From positions 102,714,355 through 102,778,354 of the forward strand of contig CM026426.1 of NCBI GenBank assembly GCA_014871385.1: a DNA stretch of 64,000 bases, given 5' to 3'. This document shows, piece after piece, positions 1 through 11,707 of this stretch (position 1 is the stretch's first letter; every line of letters begins with the position of its first letter). Origin of the DNA: Ceratodon purpureus (lineage: Eukaryota; Streptophyta; Bryopsida; Pseudoditrichales; Ditrichaceae). The position numbers and the translations under genes were made by a program. A model generated the notes under the pieces. The model did no database searches. It worked only from the letters and a program-made list of their open reading frames with translations, and was not told where the DNA came from.

Positions 1-8
1 TGAAGAAT

Positions 9-808
9 TTGGTAAAGGATTTGCATCATAAGGTGCACTTAGTTATTGTAGACAACTTCTTTAGTAGCATCCGTTTATTTGCTAGCCTCTTAGATGTTGG
101 GATCTTTGCTACGGGGACGGTGAGGTTGGATCTTAAGGGGCTTTTTCCTTGTTTGACAAACAAAGTAGAGAATGCAAAACACCACCAAGGCTAGCATGAT
201 TTCCAATTTCATTGCAGTGGCAAGATATGTTGTTTATTGTGGACAGATAAGAAGCCCGTTTTGCTCTTATCCGCCGATGCTTTGCCAACAAGTCCATTGG
301 GGAAGCCAATGTTTGTCTGGCGTTTGGTAAATGGGGAAAAGAAGATTCGTACAACCCCCTTCCACCTAGAATACACCAAGGAGATGAGGGGGGTTGATGT
401 AGCCGACCAATTGTGAGGGGCTTGTTCCCTACTTTCGAAGAGCCACAAGAAGTGGCATAGAGTGTTGGACTTCTTACTTGACACGGCCTTCATCAACTCT
501 TGGATTGTGCATTCGGAAGTGTCTTATTGGCATGGTCTGGAGCCACTAACACACTTGGATTTTCATTTACAACTAGCTCAACAACTAGGAGCTTGCATGC
601 CGGGCCCTCAATTCTCCATCTCTACAATATCACCATTGATGCCACTACCTCATGGCACCTTGAGTGTGAGGAAGCGGCGGGATTGTTTGGGTTTGTGGAG
701 TGCTCACCAACAAAACTTGCCCGAGATGTGCGGACCTTTTTATTTGTGAAGGGGAATGCTACTTTTCTATTCATCGAGCCTTTCGAAGGTGATTTTTTCC
801 TAGCATGA
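9..808 (+). pseudogene. piggyBac-type transposase, C-terminal remnant
   Basis: The reading frame from the left edge matches the C-terminal half of PGBD/DDE_Tnp_1_7 transposases: a DNFFSSI segment followed by GIFATGTVR, then a W-x-D-K block near 240-300, then GVDVADQ near 390-412. A TGA at 414-416 stands where the family has Arg (CGA expected). The same frame continues to about 530 (SHKKWH), and homology then moves to another frame (500-808), which holds the terminal Cys-rich region. There several expected Cys are Phe, for example LFGFVECS and FLFIEP. The N-terminus and catalytic core lie outside the window. It is broken by a stop, a frameshift and lost zinc ligands, so it is a relic. Family assignment rests on motif order only. 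Confidence 0.72.
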
Positions 809-1458
809 ACCTTTTCTTGGTGGAGTATTGATTTTTGCAAGAGATGCCTAAGTGGAAGACTAAAACCATCCCCTTACTTCCAAGAGAAAATTAAAAAATT
901 CCAAAAGGAATAAAAAAACAAAAAATTAAAAATAAAACAAAATACAACGTTGAAATAGAAAACAGTGGGTGCAGAGTGAAGTGGATTATGAGGGCTGCAA
1001 AAATTTAGCACTAAGAGAAGTAGGGAGAGGAGGGGAAAGGGGGTGGTTGGAGTGGGGCTGAAGTAGGTAGTGGAACACTGGAGAGAGGAGAGGTTCAAAG
1101 AGAGCCGTTTGAGAAAGGGGAGGTAAAATTTGCGGGGAGTGAAGGGAGGAGCTCTGAGTGAGATTGGCGAGGGAGGGCCGGGCACGTCCCCGGGTGAAAG
1201 AGGAGGGCGGACATGGAACTACAAGAAGGGAGTGGCAAGGAGCGGGGAATCCTTACTGTCCATGTATTCAGACAGAGTGAGAGAGCATGAGAGCGCGGGG
1301 AAGCATGAGTTGTAGGTCCAGAGGGGTTGCTGTGCTGGATCTAAGCTGTGCATGTGTCAGCTGAGTGGAGGAAAGGTAACGTTAGGGTCTGACAAGGCAT
1401 GTGCTTGTAGATTCTTGGATAGCTGCCCTTCCAATGAGATAGACGCATGGCTTTGGAA

Positions 1459-1492
<34 letters not shown>

Positions 1493-2336
1493 CCCTTCAT
1501 GTGGACCACATGTGCTGCCGTGACCTCCTCAAATTCATGAGCAGTGTCTTCACATAGACGTACTTCCAATTCGGGCCTCCACCACTTGCAATTTTCGAGT
1601 ATTTTGTAATGAGTTTGAAGCACATTTCTTTTCTAATATACTATCCTTGGAATATGAGTCACTTGATTGTGAATCTCTTGTGCGTGAGTTATTTTAGAGC
1701 TCATTTTCCAATCTCAAATTGTTTTTAGCCTATAGAGGTAGCCGTGATTGCAAGACACTTTTCTCCCTATCTACTTTAGATCTTTGAGAGATTCTTTTTG
1801 CAAAAGCTTCTCCTCTACTTAGATTATACTGCTTATCTACCAAACCTACCGTGTACATAAATCCCACTCTCATAGATTCAATTTTCTATTGCTGCCCTAG
1901 TTTGGTCAACTCCACATTTTGACATTCAAACTTCATTTTTGCACTATTCATTCCATTGATTTGCAGTCAATCACCACAAAGGGGTACACTAATAGCTTCT
2001 CAACACTTTCCATGCCTCAAACCATTCAATCTACTCCAATCAGCCCACTGATTTCAGTCACAAGTGATTCTCCACGGGCATAGGTACATATTGTGGATTT
2101 GCCCACCACAATGGGCACGTGCATTTGGCGGTTCAGATTTCCTTGTCTTCTGCAAGTGCTCATACTAATAACCAGAGTTTTCCTATTAATAAATATATCT
2201 ACCAAGTTCCTTCTGAGCTCTCGTGAAATTGCAAGTAAGCTTACATATCCTCAATGGAGGTCTGTTATTGTTGAAAATTTCCAAATATGAAGATGTAATT
2301 TAGCTGTCACGACGCAGATGAAGCATAGCGTCCGAT
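809..2336. other. intergenic, no gene recognised
   Basis: Purine-rich sequence (about 880-1250), a long G homopolymer, then AT-rich unique-looking DNA. No ORF here has recognisable content. The last part is the 3' flank of the neprosin gene. Confidence 0.5.
1459..1489. repeat. poly-G tract, 31 bp
   Basis: An uninterrupted run of 31 G. The length is likely to be unreliable in any sequencing technology. Capable of G-quadruplex formation. Confidence 0.9.
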
Positions 2337-4915
2337 CTAAGGACAGTCAACATTCTGACCTGGACCTCCGTAATAGAAGTAAGCACCCCACTGACTGTTC
2401 ACTCCTGTCTGGATGTTGTAACAATTCGGGTGTTCAGCAAGAGTCCGCATTTCCAACGGGGGTTTGAGCACATTATTCTCGTCAACGTATTTTATGTTCC
2501 GCAAGTAGCTTGCTTGTGCAAAGCCCTTCTCTGGAAACTGCCCGCTCCCCATACCTGTAGCCGTGTGGCGTCCACCCGGCCGTGAATTGACCACCTCCCC
2601 TCCCCACTCTAGCATTGACGCACTGGTTGCAAGATGTGTGAAGAGGGACGCAGGCCAGTATCCAACTAAATAATTTTCGCCGAATTGCATCCACCAGTTT
2701 CCTGTGTGAGGGTCCTGGAGCTCCACAAACGTTTTCAATATCACATGCCAGATCTCCAGATTTAGGGTTAAGATTCATATGACTGCACGTAATGGATAGG
2801 TAATCCCAACTACCTGGTCATGAGAAGTACTTACTTTCCATATGAGGATGCTGATATCGTATTGTGAACCGCCAATGCTCGAGAGAGGAGAGATTGATGC
2901 CCCTATTGCAATAGCGTTACTTGTTTGAATAAACCCTGAGCAGAGCAGGTTGTAGCAACCCGTTCCTTGGTATGAATCTGCCTGTTGGACAGCATCGAGT
3001 GCATTGAATGTTATCATTCGTTATAACTTGTGATTCTGTCAAACAAGGAAATAAACAGGCAAAGAATCGGCGTACCGTCCAGTAGATAAACAGTCGTGGG
3101 TTACCGTCACCATACAACTGTGGGCTTACCTGTTATAACCAATTCATCTGAGTTACTCGCAGAGATCATCTTTTCCAGAAGGGTTCACACATGCAGAAGC
3201 TCAACGTAGAAAAGTGGAAGCAATTACATACTTGCCATCCAGCTTCAATGCTATTGAGATCATTGTTGAAGGAGCCTGCCAGGATCCAGATTTGCGATAA
3301 GCTAAACTCACCCGGCGCTTGGACACTAGGGCTCCACACATTCAAGGTAGCCTGTGCACCGTAAAACATGCCACCACGCATGTAGCCGATTGCATGCTGT
3401 TCCGGCCAAATTTCCACCTTCGATTTAGTAAACATCGACTGCAAAAGACGAACTAGCTTTTGTATCTCATCAGATATTTTTGTGCATTACAAGAGTAAAG
3501 TGGTGAAGAGACGACCTCATGACCGTTGTCAGACTGGGTCTGGAGGGGCCGGCTTCGTTGAGGAGCAGATGACACGCCATTCTTCTTCATCATGTACCCT
3601 TTTACGCCTCCTGCTCGAAAGACATCTTTGACAGAAGTGCGGCGAATTGCAATAGTTCCTTCTGGGCATTGCCCACTTTGGTGCCATAGCTGCGGAGGCA
3701 AGTCTCTTGCGGTTTCGCTGCGATAGTATCCTTCAGCTATAGATGGCCAAGGAATTGCCGGAGATGTCTGTCACGCATGGACAACGATAAGGGAACAATG
3801 AGATACAGAATTATGGAGGTTTCGAACAATACGTTAAACTTTGGTTCTCTCTCTAGACACTTTATTCGATAAAAAATTAAGTCTCATTGAGATGTTTAGA
3901 TATCCAAGTCCGGATCTGTTATCAAGCATGTCAGCTGTTGAGCTATCCATATAGCAATTAAACTGGTCAATGGAATACATTCAATTTATCAGATCTTTTG
4001 CATAAAAATAAGAAGCCTTTGAAAGTTTTCTTACCTGGAGGGAATGATTTCTTAGAGCAGGATGATCAAATGCAAGTTGATGTGTGCTTTTCACGCAGTC
4101 GATAATATCACCATCAACACTCTGCAAGTTGTGATAACACTGTTAACCCTATCTAGAATCAAGTTAATTCCTTGCGTCTGGGCGTCATCAGTTTCAAGAG
4201 TGTTTAACCTTCAAAGCCCGTGTACTGGTGTACTAAGACCTGAATGTACTGCTTCCTTAATGAGCTTCGGTGAACTAATTACATGCTTGGCTGCTCAGCA
4301 AGCGCCATATGGAAGTCCATCAGAAATCAGATCCCTGACTGTCTGCACGTGTATATTGGTGGCCTGTGGCAGATGTATACGACGCTGGCAGATGCACAAG
4401 TGCATTCTGCCAACTACGTGATACTAACTTGTTACTAAGACCAGTTTCTTCTCGGACACTCTTCGCTCTAACTTATGTCTTGAATGGCTGAAGTTGTTAG
4501 TATGAACACACAATCACATTACTCTGTTGTTCTTGTTGACGTAAATGCACTCAGGCAACCATCTAGATTTCTGCTCTCTTTAAGATAGTACTGATCATGC
4601 TACCACGCTAAGGGCCGATGCTGCAACATGCTCTCTACCAATACGTTCCAAGCTTACAAAGATCAAAATGCAAGTGCAACACTGAAAAATGAGGAAGATC
4701 AAAGTGCATGGCTGTACCTTGATAGATTTCACGGCAGGTTTGTTTATTCTGGCGAGATGTCTATGAATATCAGCAAGTTTTAGCCGGTTCCGGAAGAAAC
4801 TGGATTCGGCTGAGGAGGCTGCACGTACAGTGCCAGAATGCAAGACGCAACAGCAGGACAATACGCCCATCACAACATTCACTGTCCACAATTTAGACAC
4901 TTTGTGCCTTGACAT
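2337..4915 (-). CDS. neprosin-type (DUF239) secreted peptidase, seven exons
   Basis: Reading the minus strand with GT-AG introns gives a continuous 422-residue protein from seven exons: 4915-4718, 4121-4035, 3767-3516, 3396-3232, 3117-3076, 2981-2835 and 2714-2337 (TAG stop). All six introns are phase 0. The ATG at 4915 has an in-frame stop 15 nt upstream. Residues about 10-27 are hydrophobic, like a signal peptide. Exons 1-3 form the neprosin activation domain ([25 protein letters not shown], then [19 protein letters not shown]). Exons 4-7 form the catalytic domain: [59 protein letters not shown] and WGGEV. The family comprises secreted glutamic, proline-cutting endopeptidases made as zymogens. 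The two Glu in IEAGWQ and WGGEV are good candidates for the catalytic pair (from memory of the family). No break was seen, so the gene is probably functional. Confidence 0.93.
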
Positions 4916-5326
4916 CTCTCTTCCGTTCTACATCCCCACTTCCTTCAAAATCACCACCTTTTCTCTAAATCCTCGTACAATGTCCACGAAGATTGATCAT
5001 CCATCTCTCAAGTACTGCTCTCCTGCTCTTCAGACCTACAGATGCTGGTACAAAAGTTCAACTGTGAAGAACCAAACTGGATCAATTCTGTTAACCATGA
5101 ATGCACACAGGCCCATGGAGCTGGAAGAAGATTTGGGTTGAACACAGCCGCAACATAAAAGAACAAGAGGAGGCAACTTGAGTTAAGTTAATTTGCTATT
5201 GAGATCGAGACGTCTCTTCGCACTCAGTAACAGCCACTTTCCGGGCAGCAGGCTCAAGAGGAGGTTGGAAAGGCGTAGACTGTTCAATGAAGTTGAAGAT
5301 TAATGGGTACTGCTTGGGATTCACGT

Positions 5327-5706
5327 ATAAAACAAAGCACATCTTCTAGGCCAGTTCTCTCCTATAATTCGGCCGTCAGGGTCATCATTGCCAGGCGCCC
5401 AATGACCGACTCTGTTGGTGAATTCACTCTCCCACTTGCTTCCAATGCTTCCGTCATACTATTCATGCTACTCTTTTCAAAAATTTAGAAGACAAAGGAA
5501 GAATGGTACCTACCTCCACACATAGTTCTCATCAAGCTCAGAAAACACGCCCACTGTAGCAACGTTATGCACTTCACATATATTGGCCCCAATCTGCACA
5601 GTGCATGGCAGGGTCACCGACTGAAATTGTTTGTATATTTATCATGAATGATATTCTGCCAGAGTACCAGGTGCCGAGCATATTACCATCGCCGCTGGTT
5701 GCAGAG
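5327..5706 (-). other. possible exons of an unrecognised gene
   Basis: On the minus strand there are open stretches bounded by splice-like sites: 5620-5514 (after TTTCAG, before GTAGGT; reads VTLPCTVQIGANICEVHNVA) and about 5458-5327 (reads ...GHWAPGNDDPDGRIIGENWP...). A short open stretch near 5706-5664 ends at GTAATA. The phases do not join cleanly: the intron would be only 55 nt and would shift the frame, and a further good-looking tail at 5330-5190 is in yet another frame. This may be a decayed gene, a real gene with unseen introns, or chance. I do not recognise the protein. The rest of 4916-5884 shows nothing else. Confidence 0.2.
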
Positions 5707-5952
5707 AGCCGTCTCATTGCCATGCCACATTAATACTCCACTTAACTCCATAACTCAATCCTGCCAGGTGAGGACGACTCCCAACAATGTATATAATTGT
5801 GAATCATCCCTTAATTAGAAGGGGCCTGACAGGCTGACAAGTGTTTAATTTCATGTCTCTGGCGCTAATCTGGTTTGCTGGATGCCACTAAGGTAAGGTA
5901 AGGTAGTTGCACCAAAACCCGCCCAGCATGTAATTCCGCCCCCTAGTGAAAA

Positions 5953-6048
5953 GCCAGCTGCCCCACACGCCAGCTGCCCCACACGCCAGCTGCCCCACAC
6001 GCCAGCTGCCCCACACGCCAGCTGCCCCACACGCCAGCTGCCCCACAT
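5953..6048. repeat. 16-bp tandem repeat, six copies
   Basis: Six head-to-tail copies of GCCAGCTGCCCCACAC, the last with a terminal T, sit just inside the left end of the pogo-like element. CAGCTG in each unit is a palindrome. Such subterminal arrays often bind the transposase, which is inference here. Confidence 0.9.
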
Positions 6049-6431
6049 TCAGACTGTGCGAGCTCTCAAAAGCGCCCAGTGAGGGCCTTATTGTGGAGTG
6101 GGCGGAATAATGGTCCTTGGGGGGGTGGGAATTGGGTGGGCAGTGGGTGAAAAATGATGATTTAGAGGGAGGGAGTAGGGGGGTTAGGGGGTGCATTAAA
6201 TTCATTGTGTGTTAAAGAAATTGCCCACTTTGGGGGCTGATTTGGCAATAAAGGTGATTTATTTTGAACACCTAAATGGGTGGTTACGGGTGACGGCTTA
6301 GTCTTAATTACAGCCCTTCAAAGGCAAGTTTACAAGTAGGGAAAGATCATTTGTATGAGCAAAGGGAGTTGGTTTAGAGGTGGTGCAAGTGTGGATTTTA
6401 GAGAGTTTGAGGGGGCAGATTGGAGGGAGCA

Positions 6432-9392
6432 ATGGAAGGAATAGAAGAGAGAGGGGAGGACAATGCAAGCTATGAAGATGTAGTACATGAGACACAATGT
6501 GGGGGTTCACAAGAGGGCATAGCCAATGAACATGGCTATGGACAAAGTATGGAGGATAGTTTAGCATTTGATGAGTATATGTCACAGTTTGAGCATGGAG
6601 GGAGGGCGAGAATTAGGCATTCACTGCCTAGAGTATATGAGAATTCAACTCCCACTGAAAATCAACAAAGAGAGAATGAGAGTCTCATTAGGGGAGGGGA
6701 GAGGGCTAGGAGGTACAACTTGAGGAGTACATCTACACAAGGGCAACCAAGTAGTGCACAAGGAAATTTCAGTATAGGAGAGGGAGGTCAAGATCCTACT
6801 CTAAGCAATGGAGATGGAGGGGAGGATTTAGCTAGCAGCCAAGAGGAGCCCAACAGTGGAAGAAGGGGAGCTGCAACAAAAAAACATGTGAGTTGGACCA
6901 ATGCACAACTCAAGTTAGCAATAGATGCAGTAATTGATGAGGGGGTTAAAGTGAGAGCTGCAGCAAGGCATTTTGGTATCCCATATACTTCTCTTAGGGA
7001 TCACATGTATGGAAAAGTATTGGGAAGAAAGAGAGGGCCAAAAACAGTACTCAGCAGTGAAGAGGAAGAGAAGTTGGTAGATTACTGCTTCAAAATGGAA
7101 GAGTTAGGACATTCCCTCACTCCAATGCAACTGAAACTGAAAGTTGCCCAAGTCACACAAACTAGAGAGACTCCTTGGAGTGACATAGGACTTCCAGGGA
7201 GGTCATGGCTAAAATGTTTTAGAAAAAGACATCCTGAAATAGTACCAAGGAAAAGCCAGCCCTTAGAGATAGGTAGGACTAGAGGACTATGTCAAAGCAA
7301 TGTTGCTACACTCTATGCCAACCTACAAAGCCTTTATAAAACTTTCAATTACCCTCCCAATCACATCTGGAATTGTGATGAATTAGGGGTTCAGGCTGGA
7401 AGGGGGGGTGGTGCCACAGTCCTTGCCAGAGTGGGCTCCAAAACAGTACATGCCATTGAACCTGACTAGAGAGAACATCTGTCAGTATTATCATGCATCA
7501 ATGCAGGAGGGGGTAAAATTCCGAATTTTTACATCCTAAAAGGTGTTAAGTTCCTAGGGGACTATGTAGAAAAATGTGAAAAAGATGCTGTGATGGCCAT
7601 GCAACCAAACGCTTGGATGACAAAGTGGCTCTTCCAATCCTGGATTGCACATTTCATGAAGCAAGTGAAAAAAAGCCATGGAGGGATTAGTCAACAAAAT
7701 AGACATTTACTGATCCTAGATGGGCACAATTCACATGTAACTTTAGAGGTTGTGACATTAGCAATGAACTCTGGTTTGGGCATTATCTCCCTCCCTTCCC
7801 ACACCTCTCATGCACTCCAACCTCTGGATGTATCATGCTTCAAGCCATTTAAAACAGCATTTAGAGCAATAAAGGACTCATGGACTCTACAAAACAAGGG
7901 GACGAAGGTCGAGAAAATAGATCTGTGTGTGTGGACATCTCAAGCACTTCAGAAAGCATTAAGTCCCAAAAACATCAAATCTGGATTTAGGAAGACAGGA
8001 ATTTGGCCATACAACGAAAATGCAATGTCAAAATCAATTGGACCTAGTGCAGGGTTTGAGGAGGGGCATGAAGGATATGATCCTACAAGACATCATGAGG
8101 GGGGAGAAAATTTGGAAGATGAGGGAGGCAGTGGGGACAGCGATGAAGAAGCGGCGGGGAGGGCCGGTACATGCAAGGAGCCATTGGAGAGAGGCTGCTG
8201 GTCAGACCGACGACTGAATATCCCAAATTCGGAGGAGCATGGCAGGGCAGGGGGCTACGCTCCCGACGGTGCCCTGATTGCAGCCGCAGTGAACACCCCG
8301 GGAGACCCTGATTGCAGTCACTGGGAGAGCCGCGTGCATGGCGACTGCAGTTCGCATACAGTGAGGGCGGCCGCGCCCAAGCGGAGCGAGGGCGGACGCG
8401 GCGGGGCGCCTCTTGCAGTGACGAGCGGGGACCAGGCAGATTCGGTCAACGGCGTGGGCGCAGGACCTTCGAGCGACGGGCTTGTCGTGGAAACGCAGGG
8501 GAGCAGTCCTCTAACGGGCAGCGTATCAACTCAGCCTGTAGGACCCGAACTCAGCATATCAGGGGCACTTCGAAGCAGTGGTAGAATGAGTGGAAACAAC
8601 GGAGATCTGGGAATATGTGAAGGGGGGGTTTTGGGGACTTACTGTGAAGGGATGGCTGATGATGAAGTGCCGCATGGGCTGGAGCTGCAGTCTCATGCTC
8701 TCGGTTGTGAATGTGGACCTACACATGAAGAAAATGCAGAAAATGAGATTGGAACAAGACACTTTTATGTAGATGTACCACATCCAGAGGAGAGCAATTA
8801 CATGAGGGATGAGCAGCACACAGCCATAGATCCAACATTTTTAGCACAAGTCCAAACTGAAAACGAAAACAACATAGATCAATTCCTCTCACTGCCTGAG
8901 CTAATTCCTGCGAAAAAACGAAGAAGACAGCAACCCCTCCTGGACTATACTCAAAGCATAATATTGACATCAGCAGAGTATAATAGAGGGCTGGAAGAAG
9001 TTTTGGCACAAAAAGAGGCAACCGCAGCTGCTGCCAAGAGAAAGAAAGAAGAAAAAGAGGCTACAAAAGAACAACGCAAGGCAGAAAAACTGAAGCAGCA
9101 AGAGGAGAAAGAGGAGCAAGCTAAGGCAAGAGAACTGAAAAAAAGGGAGAAAGAAGCGCAAGCCGAGGCAAGGCGCGCCGCAAGACCTGTCACACAGAGG
9201 CGTAGGGGGCGAGGAGAAGGAAACAACGACCAAGCACATCAGGAAAGCGGTCAGGCAGGAGCTCTTACCTGTGATGGGAGCGGGCCGCTGCTGTCCGAAG
9301 CTCCACCGCCAGGTGACGGGCTGAGAAGATCCTCCCCTGGCGCACCTCCCCTCTCCCGCGTAGAAGCACATCTTCACGGCGGTCCTGACTAG
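6432..9392 (+). pseudogene. pogo/Tigger-like transposase with one in-frame TAG
   Basis: One reading frame runs from the first ATG (6432) to TAG at 9390-9392, interrupted only by TAG at 7467-7469. Order of parts: acidic, low-complexity N-terminus; pipsqueak-like HTH (about residues 151-195, SWTNAQLKLAIDAV...AAARHFGIP); CENP-B-like second DNA-binding domain (about 205-270, GLPGRSWLKCFRKRHPEI); DDE_1 core with candidate catalytic Asp in WNCDELGV (near 7378), ILDGHNSH (near 7720) and QPLDVSCFKPFK (near 7825). After about 8020 comes a long tail unlike the usual transposase C-terminus: a low-complexity part, then a highly charged coiled coil rich in Glu/Lys/Ala (8990-9180) and a basic end. Without readthrough the stop separates the first catalytic Asp from the other two, so the gene is probably dead, by a single base. 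Confidence 0.85.
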
Positions 9393-10299
9393 GGGGCTTG
9401 GGGGGCTCCCACTTGGAGTGGACTCCCTGTGCAGGGCACCTCCCGACTCACAGCTGCACGGCAGTCGCCACCTCCGCCCCTCCGCACGCCTGGTGAGAGC
9501 AGGGCCTCGCACCACCTTCGCCCCACCCCCCTGCCGTCGGCACCTCATACGCACCTCGTCGGAGCTCCTCCGCACCTCCACCCCTCCATCCCCCCGAATC
9601 CATACGAGTCATTTTGGCTCCAACACATACAAAGTAGGTTCTACAATCCACAGCCTCATCCTCCATACTACTCCGGGCATGAGCTGATCCAAATGACTAG
9701 AGCTAAGTTACAAACAACAAGTGGGAGGGAGGGGAAGGTGCACATCCAAGAGGGGGATAAGGCAAATTGGAGCGCTGTAGGGAGACCCACTAAATGGGGG
9801 GAAGAGGACCGTTGCGCTGCAACGGCCAGAGAGGATTTGCGAGGGAGGGGCCAGCTTTTCGAAGTCATGGGAGCAGGGGGCGGGAACGCGGGCACGGCGA
9901 AGCGGGAACAGGGCTCAAGGGGGCGAGGTTAGGTCCATTGCAGATCATGGAAGCATCAACGTGACCGCTTCCAGGTTCACAAGGGGGCGGTTAATGATGC
10001 AGGGGAGGTTTTATTTGGCAGTACCATGCTGCGTTGAAATGGGTGGGACCTGGTTGATCCCCACAGATGAGGTGGCGGGTTGGGGCTGTCCTATGGGCGG
10101 TGAATGGCACCAAATGGTACCAGTATGTGGCATGATTCAGTCAGCCCACACCCCCCACATAGTGGAATTAGCCTGACGAGCGGGTGCTACCATGACCCAC
10201 ATCTCAAATGTTTGGTCCCCAATTGAGTCCTTTTATTGCACACAGCTGCTCTACATTGTATACCTTTTTTGGCACGTTTTTGGTTAAATTACTCTTAGT

Positions 10300-11090
10300 C
10301 TTTGGAATCTCACTGCACTAGAAAGCACGAGCTCTATGAGCCACAATTGGCCACTCTAAGCAGATTCCTTTAAGTATTCATAGGAAATTGTAGGCATGTC
10401 CAAAAATTTTAATTTTTTGAGGGATTGCCTTGTATTAGCTTTGCAAAGCCATGAAAATTTATAAAAAAATTCTCCCACATTCAGTACTATGCAAATCTGG
10501 AAATTGGGTGGGTTTTGGCACCACTACCTTAGTGGTACTGAAAACCGAGCGAATTTCAGGTGTGATTATGGTAGAGCGTCCAATAATGGCGCAAATTTCA
10601 GCATGGAGAATCTACTGCGAAATTAGCAGTGCAAATAATTTTCATGCATAGGGAAACTAATTAAAAAGTTGGAGCAAGTGGATTCATCATTTTTGGATTC
10701 TTGTACAATTAGTTATGAATTTTTGAAGATGGATTCATAGGTGTTTCTAAAAAGGCGCCCTAAAATGGCACCCTATAATGTTTTCCATCATTACATGGTA
10801 ATGTTGGGTGGAGAAGCTATTATGTACCTCTGGAGGAAGATGACTAGAGCTCCATTTTTGGTACTGTGCCATTTTTAGACGCTCTACCAAACTTGAAACA
10901 ATCCTAGAAAAAAATAAGAAATTTTGCATGGTCTGCAAAGTAAGTACAAATTTATCTCCAAAAAAAACACAATTTTAGAGTAAATCTAGAATTTCCTATG
11001 AATTTTTGAAAGTGAAGTCATAGAGTGGCCATAAACTGAGCATAGAGTCCTGACATTCATGACGTTTTGGATTCTAAAAATAAATCGCTT
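10300..11090. repeat. nested inverted repeats, MITE-like
   Basis: Outer arms: about 10320-10480 and the complement of 10920-11080 share blocks such as GGCCACTCTA, TTCATAGGAAATT and TTTGCA..CCATG at moderate identity. An inner pair, GGTAGAGCGTC at about 10571 and its complement at about 10888, encloses some 320 bp. No ORF. The right end of the pogo-like element (10505-10535) falls between the outer and inner arms, so the insertions are overlapping or nested. These look like foldback or MITE sequences; family unknown. Confidence 0.5.
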
Positions 11091-11496
11091 CTACACCAAT
11101 CAGAAGCATTCAAATTGTGGAAAGTCATTTCCATGGTAGGCACACCGAAATACTAGTTCCGGTAGGAAAAATGATAAAAATTTAAAAATTTTGTGTTAGG
11201 AATACGGAAGTACTACTTAGATAAGTGAAACAACCGGTTAAGACGGTTGGCCGAATAAATAAGAGAACCGGAAGGTCAGCCGGGGGAGATCCGGTCGTCT
11301 GATGCGGAAGGAGAGGAAGTACCGTCCATGTGACAGCACCCTGACACCGCGGACTTAAGGGTAACCTCCGGAGGGTACGATGCACGCGGGAAGAATGGCT
11401 GCGACCATTAAAGCGCCGCCGGCCGCGACCGTCCAATGATGAAAGGGTAGGACCGTCCGTCATGATGAGCTACGAACGGGCGGGAGTGAGTGCAGG

Positions 11497-11503
11497 TATA
11501 AAA
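11497..11503 (+). promoter_or_regulatory. TATA box of the 5' LTR
   Basis: TATAAAA lies about 380 bp into the LTR and about 210 bp upstream of the LTR ORF start. It is repeated exactly in the second copy at about 24,134. A strong candidate core promoter. Confidence 0.7.
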
Positions 11504-11707
11504 GGAGGAAGAGCAACCGTGCTCCTCCTTTCTTTTGTCATTTTGTGGCGCGCTGGATCCTTGTGTTCCACGACGAAGGGCGCAGTTAGGGTTGGGACGG
11601 TAGGAGAGAGAGACGGTGAGACGGAAGTGGTTCCGTTAGCTGAGGGATTGTGGTGAGGATCGTGCGTGCAGGTGTTACCGGAGTGACGGTGAGGAGGACT
11701 TAGCAGA

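Larger units (their letters stand above)
5885..10535 (+). mobile_element. pogo/Tigger-like DNA transposon
   Basis: An element of about 4.6 kb with a pogo-family transposase. Imperfect terminal inverted repeats are visible: GTTGCACCAAAACCCGCCCA at 5906-5925 against the complement of TGGGTGGGTTTTGGCACCAC at 10505-10524 (16 of 20 match), flanked by TA at 5904-5905 and 10525-10526. Similarity extends outward as CCACTAAGG on both sides. On the left a 5-bp AAGGT unit is repeated three times, so the exact end is uncertain. TA duplication is normal for pogo/Tc1-mariner elements. The space from 9393 to about 10,300 is non-coding element DNA with no further gene. Confidence 0.72.

Noticed and set aside
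5851..6205. Overlapping frames encoding Gly/Trp/Val repeats
   Set aside because: They arise from the 16-bp tandem repeat, which is not a multiple of three and reads in all frames.
8970..9581. Minus-strand frames opposite the pogo transposase tail
   Set aside because: They are shadows of the repetitive Lys/Glu codons on the plus strand.
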